Below are positions 1 through 6,800 of a stretch of 61,899 bases of DNA, one piece after another (within the stretch, counting starts at the first letter, position 1; each line of letters opens with the position of its first letter). The position numbers and the translations under genes are program-made. The stretch is taken from positions 1-61,899 of IMG/VR virus record IMGVR_UViG_3300044703_000081; one strand, 5' to 3'. The DNA is from a virus. The notes beneath the pieces were generated by a model. It was not told the DNA's origin and did not search any database. It saw only the letters and a list, made by a program, of their open reading frames with translations.

Positions 1-54
1 CAAGCCTATGCGCTCGGAAGCGGCGTGGGGTAACGGAAGCGGCGTGACGTTGCG

Positions 55-741
55 ATGGCGGGCGACATCGACCAGACCACGATCGCGAAGGCCTATGCGC
101 GCTGGGCGCCGATCTACGATCTCGTGTTCGGCGCGGTGTTCGACGCCGGGCGCCAAGCCTCGATCGCGGCGGCCGACCGGATCGGCGGGCGCATCCTCGA
201 CGTCGGCGTCGGCACCGGCATTTCGCTTTCCGACTATTCGCGCGAAAACCGCATCGTCGGCGTCGACTATTCGGAACCGATGCTGCGCAAGGCGCATCAG
301 CGCGTGCGCGACCAACAGCTTGTACATGTGGACGCGCTCGCGGTCATGGACGCGCAGCATCTCGGCTTTCCCGACAGCTATTTCGATGTCGTGGTGGCGC
401 AATACGTTATCACCGCGGTGCCCGACCCGGAGGCGACGCTCGACGAATTCGCACGCGTGACGCGGCCGGGCGGCGAGATCATCCTGGTCAATCACCTCGG
501 CGCGGAGACGGGCCCACGGCGCGTGTTCGAGCAGGGGTTCGCACCGCTGGCGCGCCGGCTCGGCTGGCGGCCTGAATTTGCCTGGGGCCGCATCGCGCAG
601 TGGGCCGAGCGGCACGGCGGCGTGCGGGTGATCGAGCGACGCGCCATGCCGCCGCTGGGGCATTTCTCGCTGATCCGGTTCGAGCGGCTGAAGGGATTTG
701 GTAGCGGGGGCGGGCTCCCGCCGTCAGGAACCGCCGTTTGA
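55..741 (+). CDS. pmtA: PmtA-like phospholipid N-methyltransferase (host gene, 3' end replaced by prophage)
   Basis: This is a class I SAM-dependent methyltransferase that resembles the rhizobial/bradyrhizobial PmtA group, which methylates phosphatidylethanolamine towards phosphatidylcholine at the inner membrane. The SAM-binding glycine motif LDVGVGTG lies near residues 46-55, followed by an acidic strand end (VGVDYSEPML). The ATG at 55 is the first start after an in-frame stop at 31-33. The 14-bp attachment core covers the codons at 700-711, so the last residues (LPPSGTAV) are phage-encoded. Joining 711 to 61800 gives a native end of GFGSGGRI, about 221 instead of 228 residues. The substrate is inferred from family resemblance only. 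The catalytic fold is intact, so the lysogen probably keeps activity. Confidence 0.75.
   Translation: MAGDIDQTTIAKAYARWAPIYDLVFGAVFDAGRQASIAAADRIGGRILDVGVGTGISLSDYSRENRIVGVDYSEPMLRKAHQRVRDQQLVHVDALAVMDAQHLGFPDSYFDVVVAQYVITAVPDPEATLDEFARVTRPGGEIILVNHLGAETGPRRVFEQGFAPLARRLGWRPEFAWGRIAQWAERHGGVRVIERRAMPPLGHFSLIRFERLKGFGSGGGLPPSGTAV
698..711. repeat. attL core (14-bp direct repeat)
   Basis: The sequence TTGGTAGCGGGGGC occurs here and again at 61786-61799, where it forms the 3' end (CCA and acceptor strand) of a tRNA gene. Sequence identity ends on both sides of the repeat. It lies inside the last codons of the pmtA-like gene. Together the two copies bracket 61,088 bp that contain a full set of phage genes, ending with the integrase. 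Confidence 0.85.
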
Positions 742-837
742 CGGGGGTTTCGCCTTCTCGGCATAGGCGCTTCCACCCCCGGGAGCCACAATCCTTAGCG
801 GCTGGACTCCGGGCCCAAGCTGAGGCGCAATCGCGCC

Positions 838-1221
838 ATGGCCCACAGCATCAGTCTGCGCAAACGCCTGGAGACCGAGAAGCGCCGGCGCCGCGAGGAA
901 GCCGAGAAATTCCGCAATACCACCGATGCCATCCGGCAGGACGGCGGCGCGCTGATCGAAGCCTGGAACGCTCGAATCGCCGCCCGAATGCCGATGCTGA
1001 CCTCGCCGCTGATCGGTCCGGCGATCGCGGCCGGCTATCCGTTCCTGCGCGCCTACTGCCCGGGTTGCCAGACCGGGCGCACGGTCGACCTCCGCATCAT
1101 CGACCGGCATCCCTTCGGCGCCGTCACCAGCCTGATCCCGGCGTTGTCCTGCAAGCGCTGTCGGCCGCATGCGCCGTTCGCGAAGATCGCCGGGCTGGCG
1201 CGCATCGAGGACGGCGGCTGA
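838..1221 (+). CDS. Small zinc-ribbon-like protein of unknown function (left-end cargo gene)
   Basis: A 127-residue protein with a charged N-terminal helix (RKRLETEKRRRREEAEKFR) and a C-terminal part carrying two Cys pairs, CPGC and CKRC, spaced as in a zinc ribbon. I do not know its function; similar short proteins are frequent in bradyrhizobial accessory DNA. It is the first gene inside attL and is transcribed towards the late operon. Its ATG is preceded by a short dyad (GGCGC-AATC-GCGCC, 824-837) that would overlap the ribosome-binding region. Its position next to an attachment site fits a cargo gene expressed from the prophage. Confidence 0.6.
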   Translation: MAHSISLRKRLETEKRRRREEAEKFRNTTDAIRQDGGALIEAWNARIAARMPMLTSPLIGPAIAAGYPFLRAYCPGCQTGRTVDLRIIDRHPFGAVTSLIPALSCKRCRPHAPFAKIAGLARIEDGG

Positions 1222-1238
1222 TCCGGCGCGCAGACAAC

Positions 1239-1267
1239 AAAAAAAGCCCCCGGCCGAAGCCGGGGGC
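1239..1267 (-). terminator. Rho-independent terminator of the leftward late operon
   Basis: Read on the minus strand, a 9-bp GC stem (1246-1254 with 1259-1267) closes a TTCG tetraloop and is followed by seven T residues (complement of 1239-1245). It lies about 90 bp beyond the last late gene and also faces the convergent gene at 838-1221. Confidence 0.9.
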
Positions 1268-1356
1268 AAAGTACAGGAGGAAACGCCCAAGGAGGGCACC
1301 ACGCCACCATGGCAGCGGCGTGGTCTCGGACGGCGGCGCGCAGCCGCCGAAACTCA

Positions 1357-1653
1357 TCAGTTGTGCTCGGGGGTCATGTTCTCTTCCGCTTCGGCCAGAT
1401 AGCGGCGGCGTGGGAAGGTCTTGCGTTGCGGCGGCGCATCGCCATCGCGCAACGCATTGCGAAGATGGATCCGCCAGATCTCGTTGCTGAGCTCCTCGAA
1501 GCGGTCATCGTCCTCGCGGTTGTGCAGCGAGATCACCCTGTAGAACAGACGATGTGTCTTCGCAAACTGCTCCCGCACGAACCAAGTCAGCCAGGCGGTA
1601 ATGAGGACGGCACTCACCACGATCGAGACGAGTTGGATCGTCACGTGCTCCAT
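1357..1653 (-). CDS. Small membrane protein at the end of the lysis cluster
   Basis: A 98-residue protein with one clear transmembrane helix (IQLVSIVVSAVLITAWLTWF) near its N-terminus and a basic, charged C-terminal tail. I placed the start at the ATG at 1653, which has a GAGGG-type ribosome-binding site upstream. A longer reading from a GTG near 1716 is possible. It is the last gene of the late operon, after the spanins, and a terminator follows. The topology and place suggest a lysis-associated protein or a holin partner, but nothing in the sequence proves this. Confidence 0.6.
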   Translation of the reverse strand: MEHVTIQLVSIVVSAVLITAWLTWFVREQFAKTHRLFYRVISLHNREDDDRFEELSNEIWRIHLRNALRDGDAPPQRKTFPRRRYLAEAEENMTPEHN

Positions 1654-1685
1654 TTCGGTTTGACCCTCTGCTTCGCGGTTGATCG

Positions 1686-2246
1686 TCAGCAGGAACGTCC
1701 CCAGAAGAAGCACCACCCACTGCGCGGGGCTGGCACCACCACCCGCGGCGGGCCCGATGGCTCCAGCAGGTCGTCATCGTCCGGAGAGGATGCCGGTGCC
1801 GGCGCGGGTACGCTGGCCGGCTCCGCAACGGCGGCAGTGGGATCGTGCGGCGGTGCCGGCGCGGCAGCGACCGGAGCCGCATGCACCGCGCGTTGCACCT
1901 TCGCCTTGACCCGCGCGCCCAGCGACGGCTTCGGCTTCACCACCTTCGAGCTCACGGCCTTGCCGGCGTCGAACTCCGGCGGCCGCGGCTGTGGCGCGGG
2001 CCACCCACAGCCACCGGCGCCGGCGGCGATGTTGCCATCGATCCAGTCCTGGTCGTATTGCTTCTTTCCGAGCACCACATAGGGCGGCGGCTCGAACACG
2101 CGGCATTCACCCCCCTTCACACTTGAGGGTAGATTGGTCCCAGCGCAGCCCGCGAGCGCGGCAGTCATTGAAAGCGCTGCGATACTTCTTAGCCTTCGCA
2201 ACAGCCTTGACGTCTTGCGCAGCAATGTTCGCGATCGCTTTGTCAT
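1686..2246 (-). CDS. Outer-membrane spanin-like lipoprotein (Rz1-type)
   Basis: A 186-residue lipoprotein. A basic leader (MTKRSRTLLRKTSRLLRRL) precedes a hydrophobic stretch ending in the lipobox LAGC, so signal peptidase II should cleave before the Cys for lipidation. The mature part is rich in Pro and Ala, as in Rz1 proteins. The first 47 codons overlap the 3' end of the gene at 2107-2385 in another frame, the classic Rz/Rz1 arrangement. With that inner-membrane partner it should bridge the envelope and fuse the membranes at the last step of lysis. It is longer than most Rz1 proteins. Confidence 0.7.
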   Translation of the reverse strand: MTKRSRTLLRKTSRLLRRLRSIAALSMTAALAGCAGTNLPSSVKGGECRVFEPPPYVVLGKKQYDQDWIDGNIAAGAGGCGWPAPQPRPPEFDAGKAVSSKVVKPKPSLGARVKAKVQRAVHAAPVAAAPAPPHDPTAAVAEPASVPAPAPASSPDDDDLLEPSGPPRVVVPAPRSGWCFFWGRSC

Positions 2247-2385
2247 ACCCATTGCTCCAGATGTGGTGATAGACGATGCCGCCGGCACTCAGCAGCGTCA
2301 CCGCCAGGCTTCCGACGACGATCAGCTTGGTGAGCAGCCCCGCGGTGCCGAACATCGCGAGCCCGCCTCTGAGCAACAGCATCAT
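2107..2385 (-). CDS. Inner-membrane spanin-like protein (Rz-type)
   Basis: A 92-residue protein with an N-terminal transmembrane helix (LLTKLIVVGSLAVTLLSAGG) and a periplasmic tail ending in CRARGLRWDQSTLKC. The start overlaps the stop of the endolysin gene by 4 bases, and the 3' end overlaps the lipoprotein gene in a different frame. Topology, order and overlap match i-spanins; the tail is short for the class and I see no strong coiled coil. It probably pairs with the lipoprotein to disrupt the outer membrane after the endolysin has degraded the peptidoglycan. Confidence 0.65.
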   Translation of the reverse strand: MMLLLRGGLAMFGTAGLLTKLIVVGSLAVTLLSAGGIVYHHIWSNGYDKAIANIAAQDVKAVAKAKKYRSAFNDCRARGLRWDQSTLKCEGG

Positions 2386-3740
2386 TTGCGGGCTCCCGAT
2401 TGCACCTGTGCAGTGATCTGCGCCTTTGCCCTGTGCACCTGCCAGGCGACGGCGCCGAGACCGGCCGCACCGAGCAGGATCCAGAACGACGTCGGCACCG
2501 CGCTGACATAGCCCCACACCGTGCTCACGATGCCGCTGTCGGTGTCGGGCAGATCGTCCTTGTGATCGGTGAAGAAGTCCCAGGCCTGGCTGGCGTAGCC
2601 GCTGATCGCGTTCCAGATCGACGCCATGAACGTGAGAAACGATGCCCACGCCGTCGCCAGGAAGCCGCGGTTGACCGGCTTGATCTCCGGCGCCACCTCC
2701 GCGACGGTTTCCGGATCGGCGCTGGCGCGCGCCGCCGACACCGGGCGCTTGAAGCCTTCGGCCTCGGCCCGCGACAGTTCCGCCTTGATGTCGGCGCGCA
2801 TCGACTGAAACATTTCGAGCGAGGTCGGGCCCGGCAGCGACGTCGGACGATCGTTAAGGAAGCCCCCGATCGCTTCCGCCGTCATGCCGCCCCAATCGCC
2901 CTCGAGTCGGCCGGGGTTGTAATTCATCGCCTTGAGGCGATGCTGCACCGAGAGGATTTCGGGATCGCCCTTGGCCTCGACCTCGGCCGGCAGTGCCGGA
3001 GCCGGCGCTTCGCTATCCGCCGCCGGCGCGGCGGCCGCGTCGTCGTCGTCGTGCGCGATCGCCGCATCCGGGTCCGCGTCGTCGGCGGTCTCCGAGTCGG
3101 ACAGCAAGCCGACCGGCCGCTCCAGCAGCGCGGCCTTCCATTTCGCCAGCCAGGCTTTGCGTTCCGCCAACCCGATCGTGCCGCCGTTCACGCGCCGCGT
3201 GACGAGGCGGACATCGTCGGCGTCGCACGCCGACAGGCAATTGAGCTTCTTGAATTCCGCCGCGGCAATCTCCAAGGCATGGCGCGGATCAAATGCCAAA
3301 TCGGGATTGCCAACCAGGTCGAGCCCGGTGCGCTTCGCCATGTCGGCATAGGATTCGCGGCCGGTGATCTGCAGCAGGCCGCGACCGCGATAGGTGTAGC
3401 CGTCATCGGTCCCGGCCTTGTTGCCCATGCGGCCGTTGTAGACCTTCGACGCCAGCTTCTTCGGGTTGCGCACATAGGCGGCCGCGCTCGCGGCGGTGAA
3501 ACGAGACGGCCATACAGCGGCGATCCGGGCGGCGGTCGTGTAATTCATATTTTCGGCGGTGATCGTCCCGCCGCTGCTTTCGTGGCTGATCTGCGCCATG
3601 AAATGGGCGAGCCGCAGCGGCGTGGTGATGCCGTAGCGCGCGAATATCGCATCTGACGTCTCGATCATCTTGCCGATCAATGGCGCCGGCGCGCGCGGCC
3701 ACAGCCGCCGCAAGTTCGAGGCGAACGACGATTGAGTCAT
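2382..3740 (-). CDS. GH19-type endolysin with peptidoglycan-binding region and C-terminal membrane anchor
   Basis: A 452-residue lysin. The N-terminal part (about residues 1-210) is of the glycoside hydrolase 19 (chitinase-like lysozyme) type: the acid in AQISHESSG is the expected catalytic Glu, and the YRGRGLLQITGR strand is typical. An acidic low-complexity linker (ADDADPDAAIAHDDDD) follows, then a repeat resembling a PG_binding_1 domain (LSVQHRLKAMNYNPGRLEGD). The C-terminus holds hydrophobic stretches, the last one (FWILLGAAGLGAVAW) a likely transmembrane helix followed by basic residues. No N-terminal signal is seen, so export probably needs a holin, and the C-terminal anchor is unusual for a lysin. 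It is co-transcribed with the spanins. Confidence 0.85.
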   Translation of the reverse strand: MTQSSFASNLRRLWPRAPAPLIGKMIETSDAIFARYGITTPLRLAHFMAQISHESSGGTITAENMNYTTAARIAAVWPSRFTAASAAAYVRNPKKLASKVYNGRMGNKAGTDDGYTYRGRGLLQITGRESYADMAKRTGLDLVGNPDLAFDPRHALEIAAAEFKKLNCLSACDADDVRLVTRRVNGGTIGLAERKAWLAKWKAALLERPVGLLSDSETADDADPDAAIAHDDDDAAAAPAADSEAPAPALPAEVEAKGDPEILSVQHRLKAMNYNPGRLEGDWGGMTAEAIGGFLNDRPTSLPGPTSLEMFQSMRADIKAELSRAEAEGFKRPVSAARASADPETVAEVAPEIKPVNRGFLATAWASFLTFMASIWNAISGYASQAWDFFTDHKDDLPDTDSGIVSTVWGYVSAVPTSFWILLGAAGLGAVAWQVHRAKAQITAQVQSGARK

Positions 3741-3781
3741 CGGGCAATTCCTGTTTCAGATCGCGAAGCGAAGCGCGCTGC

Positions 3782-3904
3782 TCACCGCAGCGCGAAATAG
3801 ACGATGATGCCGATCAGGATCAGCCACAGCACCACTCCCGTGATGGCGCCATAGAAAATCCCTCCGAAGCCCATCTTTTCGGAAAGCCTGCTGAAGGTAC
3901 CCAT
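3782..3904 (-). CDS. 40-residue single-span membrane peptide
   Basis: A very short gene with a strong ribosome-binding site (AAAGGAGA) seven bases before its ATG. The peptide has an amphipathic N-terminus (MGTFSRLSEKMGFGG) and one long hydrophobic helix (GVVLWLILIGIIVYFAL). It sits between the endolysin and a multi-span membrane protein in the lysis cluster. The site and topology fit a small holin, antiholin or pinholin-like peptide; the exact role is unknown. Confidence 0.65.
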   Translation of the reverse strand: MGTFSRLSEKMGFGGIFYGAITGVVLWLILIGIIVYFALR

Positions 3905-3922
3905 GGTGTCTCCTTTACGATT

Positions 3923-4240
3923 TCACGCCGGCCCATCCGGGGCGCGACCGAGCAGGCACAACAGCGCTGCGGCGAGGCTCACGATGGCGACTACAGCGCC
4001 GATGGCGCCCGCTTGCTCGGGATCGTGCAGCCCGCCCCATGCCGTGACGACACAGACGACAGCGCCCACAAGAGCGCCGATCGGAAACCAGGAGCCGTCA
4101 CGCTGCCCGTCCGCCAATATCTCGGAACGGCGCCAGAACCCGCCATCACGATCGGTCTTGACGAGCAGCAGCTTCGCGCTCCAGGCGCACACGAACACGA
4201 GGAGCAGCAATGCGATGATGATGGTGGACCTATCGAACAT
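3923..4240 (-). CDS. Holin-like membrane protein
   Basis: A 105-residue protein with three predicted membrane helices: STIIIALLLLVFVCAWSA at the N-terminus, FPIGALVGAVVCVVTAW in the middle and AIGAVVAIVSLAAALLCLL near the C-terminus. It overlaps the upstream secreted-protein gene and precedes the 40-residue membrane peptide and the endolysin. Three helices and this position suggest a class I holin that would release the signal-less endolysin. There is no specific family signature, so the role is inferred. Confidence 0.6.
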   Translation of the reverse strand: MFDRSTIIIALLLLVFVCAWSAKLLLVKTDRDGGFWRRSEILADGQRDGSWFPIGALVGAVVCVVTAWGGLHDPEQAGAIGAVVAIVSLAAALLCLLGRAPDGPA

Positions 4241-4469
4241 GGCCCGCCCCTCGCTCGATCCCGCAATCTTGCTCGATCTTTTCGACCCGCTCTGTCGACA
4301 GCGAGTAATAGACCGCCCACGAGATACGCTCACCGGGCGTCATCTTGCGCAGGGCGTCGCAGTCGATCGTTGTGAGCGGCGGCGGGACCGGGATTTGTCC
4401 GGCCGCAATGGCCGCGCCGGCGTTGAGCCCAACCCAGAACGCCAGCGTCGCAATAACGATCCGCGTCAT
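4230..4469 (-). CDS. Small secreted protein in lysis cluster
   Basis: A 79-residue protein with a signal peptide (MTRIVIATLAFWVGLNAGAA) and a mature part holding two Cys residues (DCDALRKM and EQDCGIE) that could form a disulphide in the periplasm. The ATG overlaps the stop of the NlpC/P60-like gene. I do not recognise the family. Being exported and placed among lysis genes, it may act on or regulate the cell-wall enzyme. Confidence 0.6.
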   Translation of the reverse strand: MTRIVIATLAFWVGLNAGAAIAAGQIPVPPPLTTIDCDALRKMTPGERISWAVYYSLSTERVEKIEQDCGIERGAGHVR

Positions 4470-5104
4470 GGCTGCACGAAGGCGTAGACCCGCCGCCGCG
4501 CATACACCGCTTCCGCCACCCGGCCGTTGTGATTGCCCGACAGGATGATCGGGTTGCCGTTGGCGTCGATGCCGCTGACGATGCCGACATGGCCGCCGCG
4601 GCGGCCACGCGACAGCACCGCATAGGCGCCGATCGCCGGGCCCGACAGCCGCGCACCGTAGGACGCAAACGACGCCGCCATGCGCGAGCCGGTGCCGCGG
4701 GCGCCGACCTGGTACTCGATGAAGTTGGCGAAATCCGCGCACCACAGCCGCCGCGGCAACCCGAGCTGCCGCGCATTCATCCCGAGATACTGCCGCGCCA
4801 CCGCGACCCGGCCGCTGCCGAGCATCGCCAGTGGCCACCCCACCGGAACCGGCCGGGCTTTGCCAGGATGATGCACGCGACCGCGGCGACGATCAGAGTG
4901 AACAGCGCGCCGCGCGCGATGAAGACCCCTCCGCGCGCCGCGCGATTTCACCGCCTTGCGCCGTGGCACGACCGGATCGGCAAGCCAGAACGGCAACGGG
5001 ATCGCGCTCGTCTGTTCCTGCGGCTGCGTAGGCCTGCCGGCGGCAGCGGTGTTCGCGCTCACGATGATGAACGCAGCGGCGATCGCCGCGAGAAATGCGC
5101 GCAT
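4466..5104 (-). CDS. Secreted NlpC/P60-type (TIGR02594-like) cell-wall peptidase
   Basis: A 212-residue protein with an N-terminal signal peptide (MRAFLAAIAAAFIIVSANTA), a basic linker and a C-terminal domain that resembles phage TIGR02594/NlpC-P60 proteins. Cys in LWCADFANFIEY and His in GGHVGIVSGID fit the catalytic Cys and His, followed by a strand with LSGNHNG. It would cut peptide cross-links in peptidoglycan from the periplasm. It lies just after the late-control gene D and ahead of the holin-like and endolysin genes, so the phage seems to encode two different wall-degrading enzymes besides the tape-measure domain. Confidence 0.75.
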   Translation of the reverse strand: MRAFLAAIAAAFIIVSANTAAAGRPTQPQEQTSAIPLPFWLADPVVPRRKAVKSRGARRGLHRARRAVHSDRRRGRVHHPGKARPVPVGWPLAMLGSGRVAVARQYLGMNARQLGLPRRLWCADFANFIEYQVGARGTGSRMAASFASYGARLSGPAIGAYAVLSRGRRGGHVGIVSGIDANGNPIILSGNHNGRVAEAVYARRRVYAFVQP

Positions 5105-5135
5105 GATAACCCCCCGTTTTCAGTGCTGAGAGCCG

Positions 5136-6158
5136 TTATCGGCTGTCGCTGGCGCCCTGCGGCCGCTTCAAGCCGACGTCGCAGACATAGCCGAGCCGTT
5201 TGTCGAAGCGATGCGTGACCTCCTCGATCACGTAGCTGCCGTCGATCCCGGGCCGCGTGCCGGCCACCACCAGCGTGCCCTCGGGCTTGGCGGCGGCATC
5301 GCCGACGATCACCACCGTGCCGGCGCCGGCATTGCGCTCGCTCGCCGCCTTGCCGCCGTCGGCGTTCTGATCGGCCTGGTCCTCATCGGCGGTCTGGTAG
5401 CGCATCGTGCGCTCGGCCTCGGCCGTGGTGCCGTCGATCGCCTTGTTCTTGATCTTCCACTTCGCGGATTTGGGATCGTAGTAGCGCACGCGCACCTTTT
5501 TGAACTGCGGGCGGCCGATGTCCGGCGCGATCGACCAGTCCAGCAGGTTGTCGCCCGCCACCGCCCGCACCGTGCCGAGCGTGAGCCCGCCGGCGGAGAG
5601 CCCGGCATTGCGCTGCACGAACAGCGCGGTATTGCCGGCGATCTTGAAGGTGGCGCCGAGCTCGCGCGCCAGGCGCTGGCCCCAATGCGCGAAGCTCTCG
5701 TTGTCCAGCGACCAGTATTTGCGGGTGACGGACGCAAGCGCGCCTGACACCTGCACGCCCAAGCCCGCGAGCGCGCCGAATTCCCTGGCCGCGTCCCCGA
5801 ACGTCTTGTCATCGAGATGCTTCTCGAAGTTCTGCTTGGCCATCGACTTCGGCCGCGCGCTCTTGCCCTTGATGCAGAGGTCGCGGCCGCCCTGCTTGGA
5901 GCCCTTCGACGTCACCCCGTCGACGAAGCCGGTGAACACCAGGCCGACTTCGCCGTCATGGCCGAGCAGCACGGTGATCGGATCGTCCTTGCGCGGCATC
6001 AGCACCGAGCCGTCCGGATCGGCCAGCGTGATCTCGCAACTGTCGGATTCGACGCCATCGCGATCGCTGACGGAGATCGATTTCAGCAGCGGATTGAGCG
6101 CCGAGGACACGTCGCGCCCCGACACCGTGACGCGGAAAGCCGCCTGCCGGAACGCCAT
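5136..6158 (-). CDS. Tail protein D (P2 gpD-like, late control/baseplate hub)
   Basis: A 340-residue protein of the P2 gpD family, which forms part of the central hub of contractile tails (a VgrG/gp27-like fold). Typical features are the N-terminal DVSSALNPLLKSISVSDRDG strand region, KDDPITVLLGHDG and a C-terminal TGTRPGIDGSY-like stretch (VVAGTRPGIDGSYVIEEVTH). Length fits the family. It follows U and X in the order usual for P2-like tails. Its start is at 6158, directly after the X-like gene. Confidence 0.85.
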   Translation of the reverse strand: MAFRQAAFRVTVSGRDVSSALNPLLKSISVSDRDGVESDSCEITLADPDGSVLMPRKDDPITVLLGHDGEVGLVFTGFVDGVTSKGSKQGGRDLCIKGKSARPKSMAKQNFEKHLDDKTFGDAAREFGALAGLGVQVSGALASVTRKYWSLDNESFAHWGQRLARELGATFKIAGNTALFVQRNAGLSAGGLTLGTVRAVAGDNLLDWSIAPDIGRPQFKKVRVRYYDPKSAKWKIKNKAIDGTTAEAERTMRYQTADEDQADQNADGGKAASERNAGAGTVVIVGDAAAKPEGTLVVAGTRPGIDGSYVIEEVTHRFDKRLGYVCDVGLKRPQGASDSR

Positions 6159-6159
6159 C

Positions 6160-6381
6160 TCAATCCCACAGATTGACCAGCGGCCGCTCGACCAGCGCGC
6201 GCGGCGGGTCGATCGGCAGCGTCAGCCGCAGCCCCACCGGCAGCAGCACATGCGCCGACAGGCCCGGATTGCTGTCGAGCACCCGCTCGACCAGTCCCGG
6301 CATGCGGCGGCGGAAGCGACGCCACACGATCCGCGTCACCGTCAACCCTTCGCTGCCGACCGTGAAGGTTTCGCTGTTCAT
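6160..6381 (-). CDS. Tail protein X (P2 gpX-like)
   Basis: A 73-residue protein matching the size and pattern of the P2 gpX family, which carries a LysM-like motif. The segment LDSNPGLSAHVLLPVGLRLT is characteristic of such proteins. It overlaps the upstream gpU-like gene by 4 bases and is followed after one base by D. The family is needed for tail assembly, but its exact place in the particle is not well defined. Confidence 0.8.
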   Translation of the reverse strand: MNSETFTVGSEGLTVTRIVWRRFRRRMPGLVERVLDSNPGLSAHVLLPVGLRLTLPIDPPRALVERPLVNLWD

Positions 6382-6800
6382 CGCAGCAGCCCGCCGATGA
6401 TGTCGATCAGCGCACCGGCGCCCGGCGCCGTCGCCACCTTCATGTCCAGGCAATAGGTGATTTCGCGGCCGATGCCGGTGAAGCCGAGCGTCTCGCTCTC
6501 CTCCGAGATCTTCTCGAGCGCGACCCAGCCCATCGGCGTGCCATCGCCGCGCATCAGGTGCTGCGGCACGCCCGCGCGCACCATGCTGCGCAGCGCCGCC
6601 AGCTCCGCCAGGCCGCCGAAGTGCTCCGGGAACACGCAGCCCTTCAGGCTGTAGCCGCGCTCGCCTTCGCCCATGTTCTCGTACAGCGGCGGCCCGCCCA
6701 CCACCTCGTGCTCGGCGAACGGATGCCGGGTCTCGGCGCTCACCTTGTCGGTATTCAGCGGCACCAGCTGGAAGACGACAGGACCCAAACAATAAAGCAT
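6378..6800 (-). CDS. Tail protein U (P2 gpU-like)
   Basis: A 140-residue protein of the P2 gpU family, found in contractile-tailed phages immediately after the tape measure. The sequence starts MLYCLGPVVFQLVPLNTDKV and carries PHGFGGLAEL-like text (EHFGGLAELAALRSM) and MGWVALEKISE, as in homologues. It probably takes part in completing the tail end. Its gene abuts the tape-measure gene and overlaps X. Confidence 0.8.
   Translation of the reverse strand: MLYCLGPVVFQLVPLNTDKVSAETRHPFAEHEVVGGPPLYENMGEGERGYSLKGCVFPEHFGGLAELAALRSMVRAGVPQHLMRGDGTPMGWVALEKISEESETLGFTGIGREITYCLDMKVATAPGAGALIDIIGGLLR

Noticed and set aside
2400-3656. A 418-residue plus-strand frame over the endolysin gene
   Set aside because: Arg/Ala/Gly-rich shadow of the GH19 lysin gene, with no domain.
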